Source: Saturnia japonica
Lineage: Eukaryota > Arthropoda > Insecta > Lepidoptera > Saturniidae
Direction of reading: 5' to 3'
Length of the DNA stretch: 64,000 bases
Assembly (NCBI GenBank): GCA_033032175.1
Contig: CM065304.1
Coordinates: forward strand, 7,130,001-7,194,000
The translations under genes and the position numbers were made by a program. The notes under the pieces were generated by a model. That model made no database searches. It saw only the letters and a program-made list of their open reading frames with translations, and was not told the origin of the DNA. Shown here piece by piece: positions 1 through 11,437 of this stretch; the stretch's first letter is position 1; every line of letters begins with the position of its first letter.

Positions 1-249
1 ACAAAGGCTGCCTAATTAATTTTAGAGGCGGTACGTGATTTCGAATCCATGTTAGCTGGCGGACCGCCTAGCGAAATAATACTTGCTTACATACATTGTA
101 GATTCTTATGTAAATAGAAAGATACTCAAAATGAATAAATATTTCATTTAAAGATAGTTTAATATTTAGTTGGCGGATAAGTTTTAATGGTCTTGGTTTA
201 AACTGCCTAAAGTGTTCCACAATAAAATTTCGTATTTAATGTAATCTAA

Positions 250-492
250 ATATTTACAAAATGAAATCGTGACTGACTGACTGACTGATCTATCAACACA
301 GCACAAACCACTGAACGGATTGGGCTGAAATTTAGTACACAGAAAATTATTATGACGTAGGCATTCGCTAAAAACGGATTTAACCCCTATAGGGGTGTAA
401 CGGGGGTTCAAAATTTGTATCGAGAAATTCATATATGTATTATATTTTTCTCAAACTTTGCTCGAGAGACGCCCCGGGCAATAAATAGCTAG
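250..492 (+). mobile_element. Helitron-like non-autonomous element, 3' end
   Basis: The stretch contains a GACT microsatellite, then a segment like those at 50.4-51.2 kb (the 'acggatt...gaaatttagtacaca' type), and ends in a GC-rich tail followed by ctagt. Helitrons end in CTRR next to a short hairpin and insert between A and T. The family assignment is by resemblance; the left end is not defined. Confidence 0.4.
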
Positions 493-589
493 TATAAGAT
501 ATTTAAATGTTCAAGATAAAATAAAATGATAATATATGTTACTTTGTTCACAATTAAATATGTAACGAATTTTTTTTTAATGGATTACC

Positions 590-1085
590 TATATGTACAA
601 TTAATAAAAATGAAGTGTCTGTTTGTAATGTCAAAATAACATTTTTTTACTAAATACATATGAAATTATATAAGATACCTATAACAAAAAGCCCATTTTT
701 TTTAATTTTGTTTGTCTGTCTGTTTGTTCCGGGTAATCTCGGAAACGGTTGGACCGATTTTGATGGAACTTTCACTGGTAGTTAGCTGAAGTAAAGGGAG
801 TAACTTAGGTTACTTTTATTTTTAAAAAAGAATTAGGGATCTGCAAAAATAAAAAAACTGGTCACGGTGAATCAATTCGGGCGCATAAATGGCTTACGTT
901 GAGTAAACCATAATAGATATAGCGAATTAATGTACGACATAATTATAGGCATTAAAAAAACCTACAAAAAAGTCCGGGTAAGTATATATCTATCTTCTAA
1001 GGAACACCCACAATAAGCATTTTTGTCTTTAATAGCCGGGAGCGGGGGAGCAAGATTCGCGCGAGCATTCTTCGGGCACAGCTAG
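590..1085 (+). mobile_element. Helitron-like non-autonomous element
   Basis: This is the fullest copy of a dispersed family. Its internal landmarks are a gtctgtctgtttgttccggg stretch, a segment ggttggaccgattttgat, a tail of GC-rich sequence and the end gggcacagctagt. The same landmarks recur at 21270-21665 (+), 34800-36020 (+, rearranged), 20465-20750 (-), 29165-29445 (-) and 4504-4679 (+, tail only). The CTAGT terminus fits Helitrons of Lepidoptera. No Rep or helicase coding sequence is present. Confidence 0.5.
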
Positions 1086-1641
1086 TTCTTACATAAAGTT
1101 AAAAACACACACAGTACAGTTAAAAGTTGTGAATTATTATTGAGTGCTCGTTCCTGTCACTTTTCTAATTGAATTAAAATTATCTTGCAAGTTTATTGAA
1201 CTGGAAAATAAACTTGAAACAACTCTAACTACTGGAGTAGTTTATCATTTCTCATAACAATCTCGTCCAGCATTATCGAAATAATGAAATTTGAACACAA
1301 CTTTTAACTCTAAATTCTCGATCATTTTGTATTTCGTATAATATAAAGGATTTTTATTTTTATCTTTGCGACTAAGAATTACTAAAAAACGTTGAAAGCG
1401 TTACCAACCAACCAACCAACCAAACCAACATTACTGTTCATTCTATCCGGTTATTCGAGCACTCCAGCAAAAACATTGATCGAAAATCTGAATACATAAA
1501 TGTCTATTATTGTAAATTTAACTACGGCACTCAACATCAAAATGATTATGGAAACAGACGCTCAGTTTTAGCATACGTCCATTGTTATGGTATACACGGT
1601 ATACACCCTAAGTAAATTGATATTGGTTCCAGTTATTGGTT

Positions 1642-2099
1642 AAGTTCCAAATACGACGACGAATTTATAAGCTTTATTTCTACGTATTTACTATCTTTAA
1701 ATACCTAAACTCTTTATTTTTAAACTAGCAATAGTAAATCAATGATTATTAATATGTAAATGCTTAATATATAATATATAATATATGTATTAATACGTGA
1801 AGTAAATTCGGACACCTTTATAAGTATATTGCGCACTCGGAGGAGTGTGAGATTTAGCGTGGTTAAAGTTTACTTGGAGAAGGAGTGCTGTTAGCGACGC
1901 ATAGGGCTAGGCGTGATGATTTAGGAAATAACATGGACAATTAGTTGTAGGTATAAGTTGCTAGGCTTAAGGAATAAGCATTTACATATTAATAATCATT
2001 GATTTACTATTGCTAGTTTAAAAATAAAGAGTTTAGGTATTTAAAGATAGTAAATACGTAGAAATAAAGCTTATAAATTCGTCGTCGTATTTGGAACTT
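1642..2099. repeat. Perfect 125-bp inverted repeat, 208-bp loop
   Basis: Positions 1642-1766 and 1975-2099 are exact reverse complements over 125 bases by direct reading, separated by 208 bases. The arms begin aagttccaaatacgacgacg. The next outer base pair (1641 t, 2100 g) does not match, so the arms end sharply. No target duplication was found outside the arms and no ORF inside. It may be a foldback element, an hpRNA-like locus or a local inverted duplication. Confidence 0.85.
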
Positions 2100-2109
2100 G
2101 TCATTATAT

Positions 2110-3990
2110 ATGTTTTTATAAAACTCTGTTGCTGTAGCGATGATATCCATACGTTACGGCATTCAGGTCTTTGTCTACTTTCTTCAGTCCTTCTATTCAA
2201 GTCTTGTTTTTTCTGAGGTCTTTGTAAGCCCTTCTTGTGCTTCCGGAGAGATGTAGATGTCTTTCTATTGTTTTGTCTGTAGTTTGCCTATGCAAACATG
2301 TCTATAATGTGTAATGTCTATACATTTTTTATATATTTATTGACTAACTTATAGAGTGCGGAGAGTTCATTTTTCATATCTATCGCGATTTATTTTTTGT
2401 ATTTTATTGTCTAATGAGTGGTTTATGTTCAAAGTACCAATGTCTTGGAATATTCTTATTATATATTATTTGTACATTCTTCTGTTTTGCTTCTTTTTTA
2501 AACATGTATTTATTTTTCTTAGTTTGTGTTCTCATGCGAAATCCACAAGTCTCTGTCCTCTGTTATTTCTTTTGCCGTAGCCAAATTGTTTCGTAATCAA
2601 GTGTTCTTCCTTTTTGGGAACTTTTATCTTCGCATTAAAGTCTCCCATTAGTATAACAATCTTACGTGTGGCTTCTAGTGCTTTGTTGACTATTTTGTAG
2701 AATTCTTCTATTTCGTGTTCGCTCGCCGCTTCTGTTGGTGCGTGCACCATATAGCCTTCAATATTCGTGTTTAGTACTGCAACACGCTCTGTCATGTCAG
2801 TGAAGCTATCCATATTTTTTTATCTAATTTGTTTATTATAAAGCCTACCCCGTATTTACCTGGTGTGCGGCTTACGTAGTATAATATAAAATTCTCGTGT
2901 TCTTCTATTTTAGTACCTAGCCGTCTCATTTCTGAGATTTCTATTACGTCGTATTTAATTTCTTTTATTGATTCTTCTAGGTTTAATAAACGGTCGTATG
3001 AAAATAAGGACCTTACGTTATATGTCGCAATCTGTAATTGATGTGTTTTTCGTTATTATTACTCCCTGTTACCGTGGGTTTTATCTTCGGGGGGTTACGG
3101 TCGTACTCTTCCACGGTGACCAGCTGGGTTGGAAGACGTTGTTTGTTTCTTGTTTTTGTGTGTTCGTTTACGGGGATCTGTGTAGTAGGAGGAGCTTAGT
3201 TGCTATGCTTGTTTGTTTTGATTATTACTTGTATCGGTTGTATTTTTATTTACTAGGAAGCTTAGTATTCCTGGTTTTAATACTCCCTCCGTGATGCCGT
3301 TTGACCCTTGGATCGGTGATCTGATCGGGATTCGTTTTGTTATTTTAATTGCTTGTGTGTTTTTCTTTACAATTGGTGCAGTGGCCTTTCTGGTGAAATA
3401 GATAGTTTTCGTTTTGGGTTACTTTTAAAAATTACCAGTTTATCGTATTTAATGACGGCCAAGTTTCCCTTCTCTCTCTCCATAAGTAGCTGTTCCTGTA
3501 GTTCCTTCCTCTTCTCGTGTTTCGGATAATCTTATTTTGATTTTCGTTCCTAGAGTTGAAAAAGTTACTACTATTGGACGTGTTCTTTCCTCTTTCTTTC
3601 CTACTTTTCTAACTTCTTGAATGTCACTGTCAGTTAGCTTGATAGGGAAATATTGTTCCATCCATTTGATAATTTTATTTTCTAGATTCTCGTATGATGT
3701 TTCAGTCTCTGGGATACCAAAAAATACCAAATTTCTTTTTCTTGCCTGTTTTTCCAGAAAGTAGACATATATTACTTCATTTTCTACCTTTTCCTTAAGT
3801 TTTTCATGTTTTTCTTCCAAAACTACAAATCTATCTTCAAACATTTTGCTAATGTTCTGTGTTACTTGATCTGTAATATTTGTTTCAGATTCTCGAATTT
3901 ATAATTTTTGTTCGTTCAGTTCTTTTTTTATTGTTTTAAGTGCAGTCAGAACTTCTTCCATGCTTTTTGGTTCGAGTTAGTTGTGTTGTT
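2110..3990 (-). pseudogene. Decayed RTE-like LINE: ORF1 and APE endonuclease fragment
   Basis: Read on the minus strand, 3844-3449 gives a coiled-coil ORF1-like peptide with a segment ARKRNLVFFGIPE, typical of LINE ORF1 proteins. Below it, about 3030-2820, comes an endonuclease start (ATYNVRSL, then SEMRRLGTKIEEHENF). At 2813-2532 follow the core motifs YMVHAPTEAASE and LMGDFNAKI of an APE-type endonuclease, ending near RLVDFA before stops. No reverse transcriptase domain follows. A related plus-strand copy lies at 59494-61384. Stops and frameshifts make it non-functional. It sits in the Dip2 intron in antisense orientation. Confidence 0.7.
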
Positions 3991-4472
3991 ACAAGTGGTG
4001 CCCTCTAGTATTGTGATTTGCTAAGTAGTTGCGATTAATTATATTTCAAATGACCAGTGTTGTTGTAGTGTGTCCTTGTATTAGTAGATGTCGCTGTACA
4101 AACTTTGCTTCACCTTTCGAATGGATAAATTAATTGTTTTTATTTGTTTTAATCTGCTCAGTGATAAGTTGTTATTACTTGTGCGTCCATAAAAATTGTC
4201 CGAGTTGAGATGCTATGACTTGAAAAGTGAAAAAAATCCACTGGATTTAAAAAGCTGATAGATGATTTGTGTTTTGTTTGTTTCTAGTTTGTAGGAGTTT
4301 TATGTTTATTTTTCAATGTTATTATCACTAGTTCACTAAGCTCTTTTCTCTTTACACAGTTCAATTGGTAATATTCAAAGTCACTTATCAACGTTTTTCT
4401 TATTAATTTTTTAAGAGCCGATGTAAACGATCCAGCGATCGAATATCATCATCAATAAGATCATCGAATATG

Positions 4473-4476
<4 letters not shown>

Positions 4477-4503
<27 letters not shown>
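4477..4503 (+). repeat. Homopolymer of 27 G
   Basis: This is an uninterrupted G run between Dip2 intron sequence and a Helitron-like 3' tail. The exact length may be an assembly estimate. Confidence 0.9.
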
Positions 4504-4679
4504 TAAACTAGGCTAATTTTATTTTAGAAAAATAATTAGGGTTCCGCGCATATAAAATATTATTCTTTTGTTAGTTTTAAAATAACCGGGGGGCGACCGC
4601 CGTGGGTGGGAACGAGGCCAACACTATTCCCGACTTCGCAGTGTAGTCAACGCGATCGAGACCGCGGGCACAGCTAGTA
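4504..4679 (+). mobile_element. Helitron-like 3' fragment
   Basis: It starts with the shared segment around 'attagggttccgcgca' and ends with gcgggcacagctagtac, the same tail as the copy ending at 1085. The middle is replaced by different GC-rich sequence. It ends about 120 bases before a Dip2 exon. Confidence 0.45.
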
Positions 4680-4798
4680 CAAAATAAATATATTCAGTTG
4701 AAATACTGGAAAAATGATAATAACATTCTACTGTATAGCGTGTTAATTTTAGCATTGGATACTTTATATTGTTTTCTATAGTGTGTTCATCGTCATAG

Positions 4799-5011
4799 GT
4801 CATCGATGTTGGCCCACTGCCGCATGCTGTCTGTCGCTTGCAACTACACCGAGGGCGAGCACATGGTCTGTGTACTTGACTTCAAGCGGGAGACTGGCCT
4901 CTGGCATGCGGTGCTCGCGAGCGTTCTCAACGGAATGCACGTCGTCTTCATACCATACGCGCTGATGAAGGTCAGCCCCGCATCCTGGATGCACATGATC
5001 ACGAAATACCG
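4799..5011 (+). CDS. Dip2: Dip2, exon in adenylate-forming domain 1
   Basis: The translation contains CNYTEGEHMVCVLDFKRETG and HVVFIPYALMK, which I recognise as the first adenylate-forming (FAAL-like) domain of disco-interacting protein 2. This is a large conserved cytosolic protein implicated in diacylglycerol homeostasis and, in Drosophila, in neuronal branching. The donor at 5012 is GTAAGT. The acceptor is uncertain: TAG before 4799 gives a conserved-looking start with two serines; TATAG before 4781 is the alternative. The exon ends with two bases of an Arg codon completed by the next exon. Confidence 0.9.
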
Positions 5012-5546
5012 GTAAGTTCAGATTATAACATAAAAAACAACTCATTCGGTCGTTGATCTTGACATCTTTACAGAGAGGACTTCGTAGTGTTTTCTGATAT
5101 AGGAATTTATATCGACGGCTTTATATTTGTTGTATTATGTGTATTCACTGACTAAATTAAATTATAATAAGCTATATTGCCTTTTATCTTCAATTTTTTC
5201 TTTTGTATTTTCTTTATACCAAATAACCTTGTGTTGTGTTCCTGTGGTGAGTAGAGTAGGGTTTATATATCATTAGCGCGCTGTCGAGTTTAAACCTCTC
5301 TTCCTTAAGGAGCTTTGGAATCCCTATTCATCGCAGGGATACAACACAAGGTCAATTGGCTGCGGTTTTCTGTATTTCACCAGTCAGGTTGCACCAAGTA
5401 GAGAGAAATTTCCAAAGTGATTTTTATGTTCTGTACCTCCCTGTAGAAGCGCTAGTTATTAGTTTTTTGAAAGCCAGAGGTTTTAAAGCCTTGTATAAAA
5501 TTTTCCATGACAGAATTTTTTTATTTAATTATTAAAATATTTATAG
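5012..5546 (+). other. Dip2 intron with dispersed repeat
   Basis: About 5220-5420 contains 'aataaccttgtgttgtgttc' and nearby sequence that recurs at 31900-31960, and a 'tagagagaaat.tccaaag' motif shared with 18830-18850. It looks like an unclassified dispersed repeat. Nothing else was seen. Confidence 0.5.
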
Positions 5547-5716
5547 AGCATCGGTAGCGATAGTGAAGTCTCGTGACCTGCACTGGGGGCTGTTGGCTAC
5601 CCGGGACCACAAGGAAATCTCTCTCAGTTCCCTACGAATTCTGCTGGTCGCTGACGGTGCAAATCCTTGGTCACTCTCGTCTTGTGACCAGTTTCTCTCC
5701 GTCTTCCAAAGCAAAG
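5547..5716 (+). CDS. Dip2: Dip2, second exon in window
   Basis: The acceptor is TTATAG. The first base completes Arg, then the frame reads ASVAIVKSRDLHWGLLATRD and later LLVADGANPWSLSSCDQF, strongly conserved Dip2 sequence in the first adenylate-forming domain. The exon ends in SK plus one base (G) before a GTAATC donor, in phase with the exon at 7003. No start codon belongs here. Confidence 0.93.
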
Positions 5717-7002
5717 GTAATCAAGCATTTTTTCTGTAATAGATCTTATATAAAATTATTTACAGTACCACAGATTTGAGAAAAAGGCGATGGAGCCTGT
5801 CAGAACACGAAAATGCACGAAAAGCAGGCCCCACATTTGTTGTTCTGAAGGCTCCACTTACCTTTTATTCAAATCTGTGTGCGGTATATACTTTAAAAAA
5901 ATTCATTATTAGTATTTAACTTTTAATTGATTTCGCTGTACTGACAATAATTTAGAAAATAACCAAGACATACTTTAATATATATATTTTTTATTTAAAC
6001 CGGATTTAATTAGATTTCGTTTTTTACACCGCGTGGATCGACCTAAGTTCGAACCTTGTAACGAGCCGAAACTTTCGATGAAGGAAAACATTGTGATAAT
6101 ATAGCGTAGTGGTATAATTTTTTTAAGCCCATCTGGCTAGCTACCATTCTAGAGTTGAAAATCTGTCGTCAAGGGTCTGTGGGTTTATTCCGCTAGCTGC
6201 ATTTGGTAACCAATCCCTCTCGAGTTCAGCTTGTTACAATCTTGGGCCATATCAATTATATATATTGGCTCGAAACGTCAAAAATATAATCAAGAAAATA
6301 TGAGGCGTCATGGGATGCCTGGTAGATGTGACATATATAAATTTAATCATATTTTTAAAGTGATATAAAACAACTACATATTCAGATAGTTATTTAGAAG
6401 ACATAATAACAAAGTATTATTATTTTAATTTTATAAAATATTTTAACAGAATTTATCTATTAAGATATCCCGACCGTACTAGCTGATATTTACGTAAGGC
6501 TTATAAGGTTAGCATAAGAAACCACAGTGTTATGTAATACATACGTAAAGTACCAAGTGCGTGTAGTGAAAGAATATTAATATTATAGTGTAAATGTTGA
6601 GTGGAGAGCGCTGAGAAGAAAAGAGCAAACCATACGCGACGCTTGCAGAATGGCACGTAGCGACGTCACATCAGGAAGCTTTTACTCCCGTTTTCAAAAG
6701 CGTCATTATGTCTCACATCAAAAATCATGATGGAATATTTAGTTTTTTTTTTTAATACTGGCTTGACACAATGACTGTACAGTAACTGATGGTAAGTACG
6801 GTAAAGTCCACAAACACACAAATTTCATCGGCAGTCGTCGTTATCGTGCCGGCCTTCTGAAATGCCTCTTCACGCTTCTTCTGAAGGACCCAATATCAAA
6901 GGAAGGGGAATCACGTTGGCTAGGAGACTATTCCACACCTGCAAGGTACCGTAAAGGTAAGAATTAGAGAACTTCTATAGAGTTAGTATGGGGGGTTCGC
7001 AG
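5717..7002 (+). other. Dip2 intron
   Basis: AT-rich intron. About 6000-6130 resembles 11700-11830 (a segment with gtggatcgacctaagttcga-like sequence), so both may be copies of one short repeat. About 6740-6965 is more GC-rich and repeat-like but was not classified. No exon was seen. Confidence 0.5.
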
Positions 7003-7206
7003 GAGTTCGCGGCGATGCGATCTGTCCGTGCGCTTGTAGTAGCGAGTCTATGACAGTGTGCGTGAGGCGAGCAGGTCGCGGCGGCTCCTCGGCCGGTCGC
7101 GGTGTCCTCTCCATGTCCGGACTCTCGTTCGGAGTCGTGCGAGTCGACGCTGAGAACTCTCTCACCTCTCTCACTTTGCAGGACTGCGGGCAAGTTATGC
7201 CATCAT
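7003..7206 (+). CDS. Dip2: Dip2, third exon in window
   Basis: There is an acceptor TTCGCAG just before 7003, and the phase fits the previous exon (G plus GA gives Gly). The exon reads GDAICPCACSSES, then AGRGVLSMSGLSFGVVRVDA and SLTSLTLQDCGQVMPS, a typical Dip2 region rich in Cys and Gly. The donor is GTGAGT at 7207. One base carries over into the next exon. Confidence 0.92.
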
Positions 7207-8138
7207 GTGAGTTAATTGCTTTTTATTAATCATAATACTTCTTCATTTTATTTTATTGCGACTGTGTTCAACTTCAATTCTGCCGACGTCATGTGAATTT
7301 TTAAGCGATTTCAAAAAAGGGGGAGGTTCTTATTTCGATTGCATTTTTTTAATGGATGTTCAGTCATAACTTCTTTGTTTATGAACCAAATTTAGATGAC
7401 TCTTTTTTTCGTTGGAAAGGGGATACCTCAAGCGTTGTCTTATTTTAATTTTATTTGTATTGGACGTTTTACTTCGAAGATACACTAGGGAACTCCTGAA
7501 AATAATGTTAAAGTTGGATTTATTTCTTGCTAAAAATACTATCTCGTTTTCTACACATTGATTATCAGCAATCAGTAATTCGTATATTATATGCAGTTTT
7601 ATTGACGCGCTGGCGATATAATTCTAACACTAGCAACTAAACATTTTCTTAGCTTTTATTGTTTCATAACATAAAATAGTTCATAATTTATTTTTACCTA
7701 TCGAAATCATCACTTTATAATAATAAAATAAATAAATAAATACATATATTCAAATATAATTGACCGCATGTTACTCGTAAATAGTTGTAACAAACTTTAG
7801 TTTCGACATTTACAACTATATATTGTAATGTGTTACTTAGAGCCATCTGTGAGTTGATTTCTGACTTTACAACCTTATTTCCTAACTTACGATCAGTACT
7901 TGAAAATATTACTATATCAAATCGGCAGATGTCAGGATTTCTACTATTAATGTAATTTATGGAAAAAATGTATTTTTTAAACTACTTAATTAAACTAAAT
8001 TAACTAAGTAATTTAAAAAAAATTAACATTTTAACTTTTTTGACATTGAACTTTCGACTTCGAAAATAAACCAGGGAAATCATCAAAATCATTGAAGTTG
8101 GTTTTCTTGTTTGTTAAAAATGATCGTGTTTTCGACAG
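7207..8138 (+). other. Dip2 intron with dispersed repeat copies
   Basis: About 7350-7540 and, more degraded, 8035-8125 are copies of a repeat also present at about 47985-48170 and 49999-50165. Landmarks are 'gttcagtcataacttctt', 'gatacactagggaac' and 'attgaagttggttt'. The second copy ends only about 10 bases before the acceptor of the next exon. Confidence 0.55.
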
Positions 8139-8360
8139 GCGTGATAGTGGTAGTTAAGATGGAAGGCCCATCTTATCTATGCAAGACTGATGAGGTGGGT
8201 GAAATCTGCGTGTTATCCGGCGCGACTGGTTCCGGGTACTGGGGTCTGCTCGGCCTGACCAACACAGTGTTCCGTGTGCGGCCTTTGGACTCTGACGGAG
8301 AACCGATTGGTGAAGAACATTACGTCAGGAGCGGTCTGCTAGGCTTCCTTGGACCCGGCG
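8139..8360 (+). CDS. Dip2: Dip2, fourth exon in window (domain 1, A7-like motif)
   Basis: The acceptor is TTCGACAG. The frame reads VIVVVKMEGPSYLCKTDEVG, then EICVLSG and GEEHYVRSGLLGFLGPGG. YVRSGLLGFL occupies the place of the adenylation A7 motif (usual consensus Y-RTGDLG); the Asp that normally contacts the ribose is absent here. The donor is GTCAGT, leaving one base for the next exon. Confidence in Dip2 identity is high; loss of adenylating ability is inference. Confidence 0.92.
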
Positions 8361-9547
8361 GTCAGTAAACCTGTTCATATAGTCTATTATAATTATTTTT
8401 TAGGAACCCACAATAATATTCTTTTATATACATTAAATGATCGTGGACAGTCCGGACCTTCAACTTTCTTATAAGGCCCATAGAAGAATCAAAGTCACCG
8501 ACGTAGCCCTAACAACAGTAAGACTTAAGTGGCAGTGGGCGAGGCACGTTGTTCGTGAAACGGATGGCCGATAAGGCCGAAGAGTTCTCGAGTGGCGTTC
8601 AAATACTGGAAGACGCAGCGTGGGCAGACCCGCCACAAGGTTATGGAAAGCCGCTGGAGGTGGGCAGCACAGGGCCGGTCGTTCTGACGATCTTTGGGGA
8701 AGACCTATGTCTGCCAGTGGACGAGTTTTGGCTGAAATGATGATTATGATGAAATATAAAAAGTAAGTTAGAAGTATGTCCGTGGTCCATGGGACATAGT
8801 ATCTTAAAAATAAAAAGTAAATCAAATTTTTAAAAAACGTCCTACCCATGTAACCTACTCATTAAGACCATTCCAATTATTCCAAACACGGTACCTCTAC
8901 TGTAAGTCGATGAAGAGTTGGGTATCCTACAGATTCGACATGATGTTGCAGCGTCAGTTCAAGGTTACCATGTTCTTGCAATATCATTGAAGTAACAGAA
9001 TACCGAATTTCGGATCGGCTAGACATGTGGAAGTAGTTTACATCTCTTCATCAACTAGAAAAGCGCTGATCTGCAAATAGTTTAACTTATTTTTTATCAA
9101 TCGTGGTTAAGAAGACACACTCAGGAAATCTTTCAAACAAATAAATATAGGCAGTCATGGAGACTTTCCTTTTATTTTTAAATTTTTGTAATAAAATAAT
9201 TAAAATTTCATAATTTTTAAATTGATTGATGGTTTCAACACGCACATGATAAAGTCGAATATATAGAATTATTTGTGTATATACACTAATACATTGTATA
9301 TACTCGGTTGTATTATGTACACTAATACACTGTATTATGTGCGTATTAAAACCAGACTAACGTTAATGTTATATATATGCATAACATGTACACAAGCCGC
9401 TGCGCGTCGCCAGTCTGGCGCAACACGTCACACTAGCATGTCGGTGACGCGAACCCATAAGATTTCCTCCTACAAAAAATCGCTCAACGCTGCTAAAGAA
9501 GTTTTCACTTCGAAAGTGAAAAACAATATTGCTATTTTGTGTTCTAG
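8361..9547 (+). other. Dip2 intron with RTE 3' end and a dispersed repeat
   Basis: 8447-8760 is the 3' end of an RTE-type LINE (separate entry). About 9235-9500 is a dispersed repeat with a second copy at about 32105-32350; shared landmarks are 'atgtacacaagccgct', 'gcatgtcggtgacgcgaa' and 'aaaaatcgctcaacgctgct'. It stops about 45 bases before the next exon. Confidence 0.55.
8447..8760 (+). pseudogene. RTE-type LINE 3' terminal fragment
   Basis: The plus strand reads a C-terminal LINE peptide (VTDVALTTVRLKWQWARHVV, then a stop, then a frame with DDLWGRPMSASGRVLAEM). It runs into GATGATTATGATG repeats. The same ending ('ggcctatgttcagcagtgga' followed by ATG triplet repeats) occurs at 47430-47549. 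This is the usual 3' end of RTE-like elements of Lepidoptera. It is 5'-truncated and inactive. Confidence 0.65.
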
Positions 9548-9756
9548 GTTTAGTGTTTGTTTGCGGATCCCGCGACGGTTTGATGACGGTCACCGGTCGC
9601 AAGCACAACATGGACGACATCATAGCGACAGTGCTCGCCGTTGAACCTATGAAGTTCATATACAGGGGCCGTATCGCGGTGTTCTCAGTGAGGGTACTGA
9701 GGGACGAGAGGATCTGCATCGTCGCCGAGCAACGGCCCGACTGCGGGGAGGAAGAG
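9548..9756 (+). CDS. Dip2: Dip2, fifth exon in window
   Basis: The acceptor is TTCTAG. The frame reads LVFVCGSRDGLMTVTGRKHN, then IIATVLAVEPMKFIYRGRIA, VLRDERICIVAEQRPDCGEE. This is the C-terminal subdomain of the first adenylate-forming domain. The donor is GTTCGT at 9757, in phase 0. The intron is 1.45 kb and the next exon continues in frame with SFQWM. Confidence 0.94.
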
Positions 9757-11205
9757 GTTCGTTACTATAACGCACGTATACGTGACATGCGTGTGCGCTC
9801 GTGTAGACAGACATACACGCGAGCGAACAGACATACAATTGTGTGTCTTTCTTTATATAAACTATAACTTCTGTAAAGTCCTTAATATATGTTTAAAAAA
9901 AAACGAGCGAGCCTTACAATAGTCGCATATGATGGGTAACTTCTGACTTATATAGTTTACATATATATAAATTAGTTTATAAGACAGCACACTTTATACA
10001 CAATACTGTAGTAAGCGCACAGCTGATGCTTTCTTCTCTATTTGCTTTTCTCTTTCTAGTCACACACGCACACACTGTTGGCTGATAGTACCAACCTCTC
10101 GATAAATAGGTTGACACCAACTGACGGCCAACACTACTACCGCGTGCGCTCGTTGGTCAAATCTAATAGCGTGCGCTCATTGGTCAACTGGAATCTTGTT
10201 ACACACTTCCGTACCTTTTCACGAAATCACAAATTAGACAATTATTTATCTAAAAGATTTTCTGTTCTTTTTTTAAATTGATTTAACATGGTTGCTTGCA
10301 AACAGGCTGTTGTAAGGAAAAAAAGATTTTTCACATTTTTATTGAACTGCAATTAATAAAAAATGTATAGCCTATAACATTGATACGACGTCAACATAAA
10401 AAGCAAAGCGAAATTATTATTATTAAAAACATGCAGCATTGCAGTATACAGAAATTTACATTAATCGGAAATAGTTTTACTTCTAGTATTTGGAATAATA
10501 AAATTAAAAAAAAAACAGTATGCTCTACGCTGGCGTTTCATATAGTTGACGTCGTATGATGTACGTAGTTCATCAAGAACAATAGGTAGGCTGTGTTCAT
10601 ATAGTACCTACCTAGCTGGCGTTTCGTACAGTTGACTTCATATGTTGTATAGAAAGCGCGCGAGTTGAATGCAGTCGGGGTCTGAGGTGAAGAGTGGAAG
10701 CATGTCCCGCCGTCCGCACGCCTCGCTTCAGGCGCCCTTACTGTAGTCTGTACTGTCTACTGTAGGACAGTCTTTAAGCTTACTCTTCGCGTTAATACTC
10801 AAGTTGCGGCTTTGTGTTATTTTTTGTCTTTAATAATGACTGAGCTAGAGTCCCTTACATTCTGTTACAAAAAAAAAAAATTTTATTCATCGCCAAGTAC
10901 GGGAAATGGCGCAAAATGTATCTGATGGTGATTAAATTACAGAGATTTATGTTTTCAGTTTAATTTAGCTGTCAGAAATACTAGATAAAATATGTTTGAT
11001 AAATTATAAACTTGTTTTTCTTTTTAATGATGTTAACCAAGATGTAAATGTTAAATTTAAAACAACGCTCTAATTAATTGACATCCTCATTATCGACAGC
11101 AATATTTCTAATTAGGACACAGCACTATCGATTTCCTTAACTCCGCATTCAGCTCGCGCTCTTACTATACATAATTCATACAAGATTGTCCTTACTACTA
11201 AACAG
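9757..11205 (+). other. Dip2 intron
   Basis: Mostly AT-rich. 10529-10563 and 10616-10650 are imperfect direct repeats of about 35 bases (both begin gctggcgtttc), followed by a short GC-richer patch (10655-10740). No exon or transposon ORF was recognised. Confidence 0.5.
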
Positions 11206-11437
11206 TCGTTCCAATGGATGTCGCGCGTACTACAAGCCGTCGACTCTATACACCAAGTGGGGATCTACTGCCTCGCGCTGGTTCAGCCGAACTACCTGCC
11301 AAAGACACCGCTAGGTGGTATCCACCTGAGCGAGTGCAAGAGACGGTTCCTTGAGGGCACCCTGCATCCTGCCAACGTGTTGATGTGCCCGCACACTTGC
11401 GTCACTAACTTACCGAAACCTAGGGAAATCCATACAG
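11206..11437 (+). CDS. Dip2: Dip2, sixth exon in window
   Basis: The acceptor is AAACAG. The frame reads SFQWMSRVLQAVDSIHQVGI, then LALVQPNYLPKTPLGGIHLS and HPANVLMCPHTCVTNLPKPR. It encodes the end of domain 1 and the linker to domain 2. The donor is GTGATC at 11438 with one base carried over, completed as Ala by the next exon. An in-frame extension past 11437 runs into intron and is not supported by homology. Confidence 0.94.

Larger units (their letters stand above)
1..4798. other. Intron of Dip2 (3' part), repeat-filled
   Basis: No coding exon of the downstream Dip2 gene was recognised here, so this is taken as the end of a long intron. It holds two Helitron-like elements (about 250-492 and 590-1085), a perfect 125-bp inverted repeat (1642-2099), a decayed minus-strand RTE-like LINE (about 2110-3990), a run of 27 G (4477-4503) and a Helitron-like 3' end (4504-4679). 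That an earlier Dip2 exon is hidden in this stretch cannot be excluded. Confidence 0.55.

Noticed and set aside
2356..3294. Plus-strand hydrophobic ORFs
   Set aside because: They are antisense to the RTE-like LINE. Hydrophobicity follows from T-rich composition.
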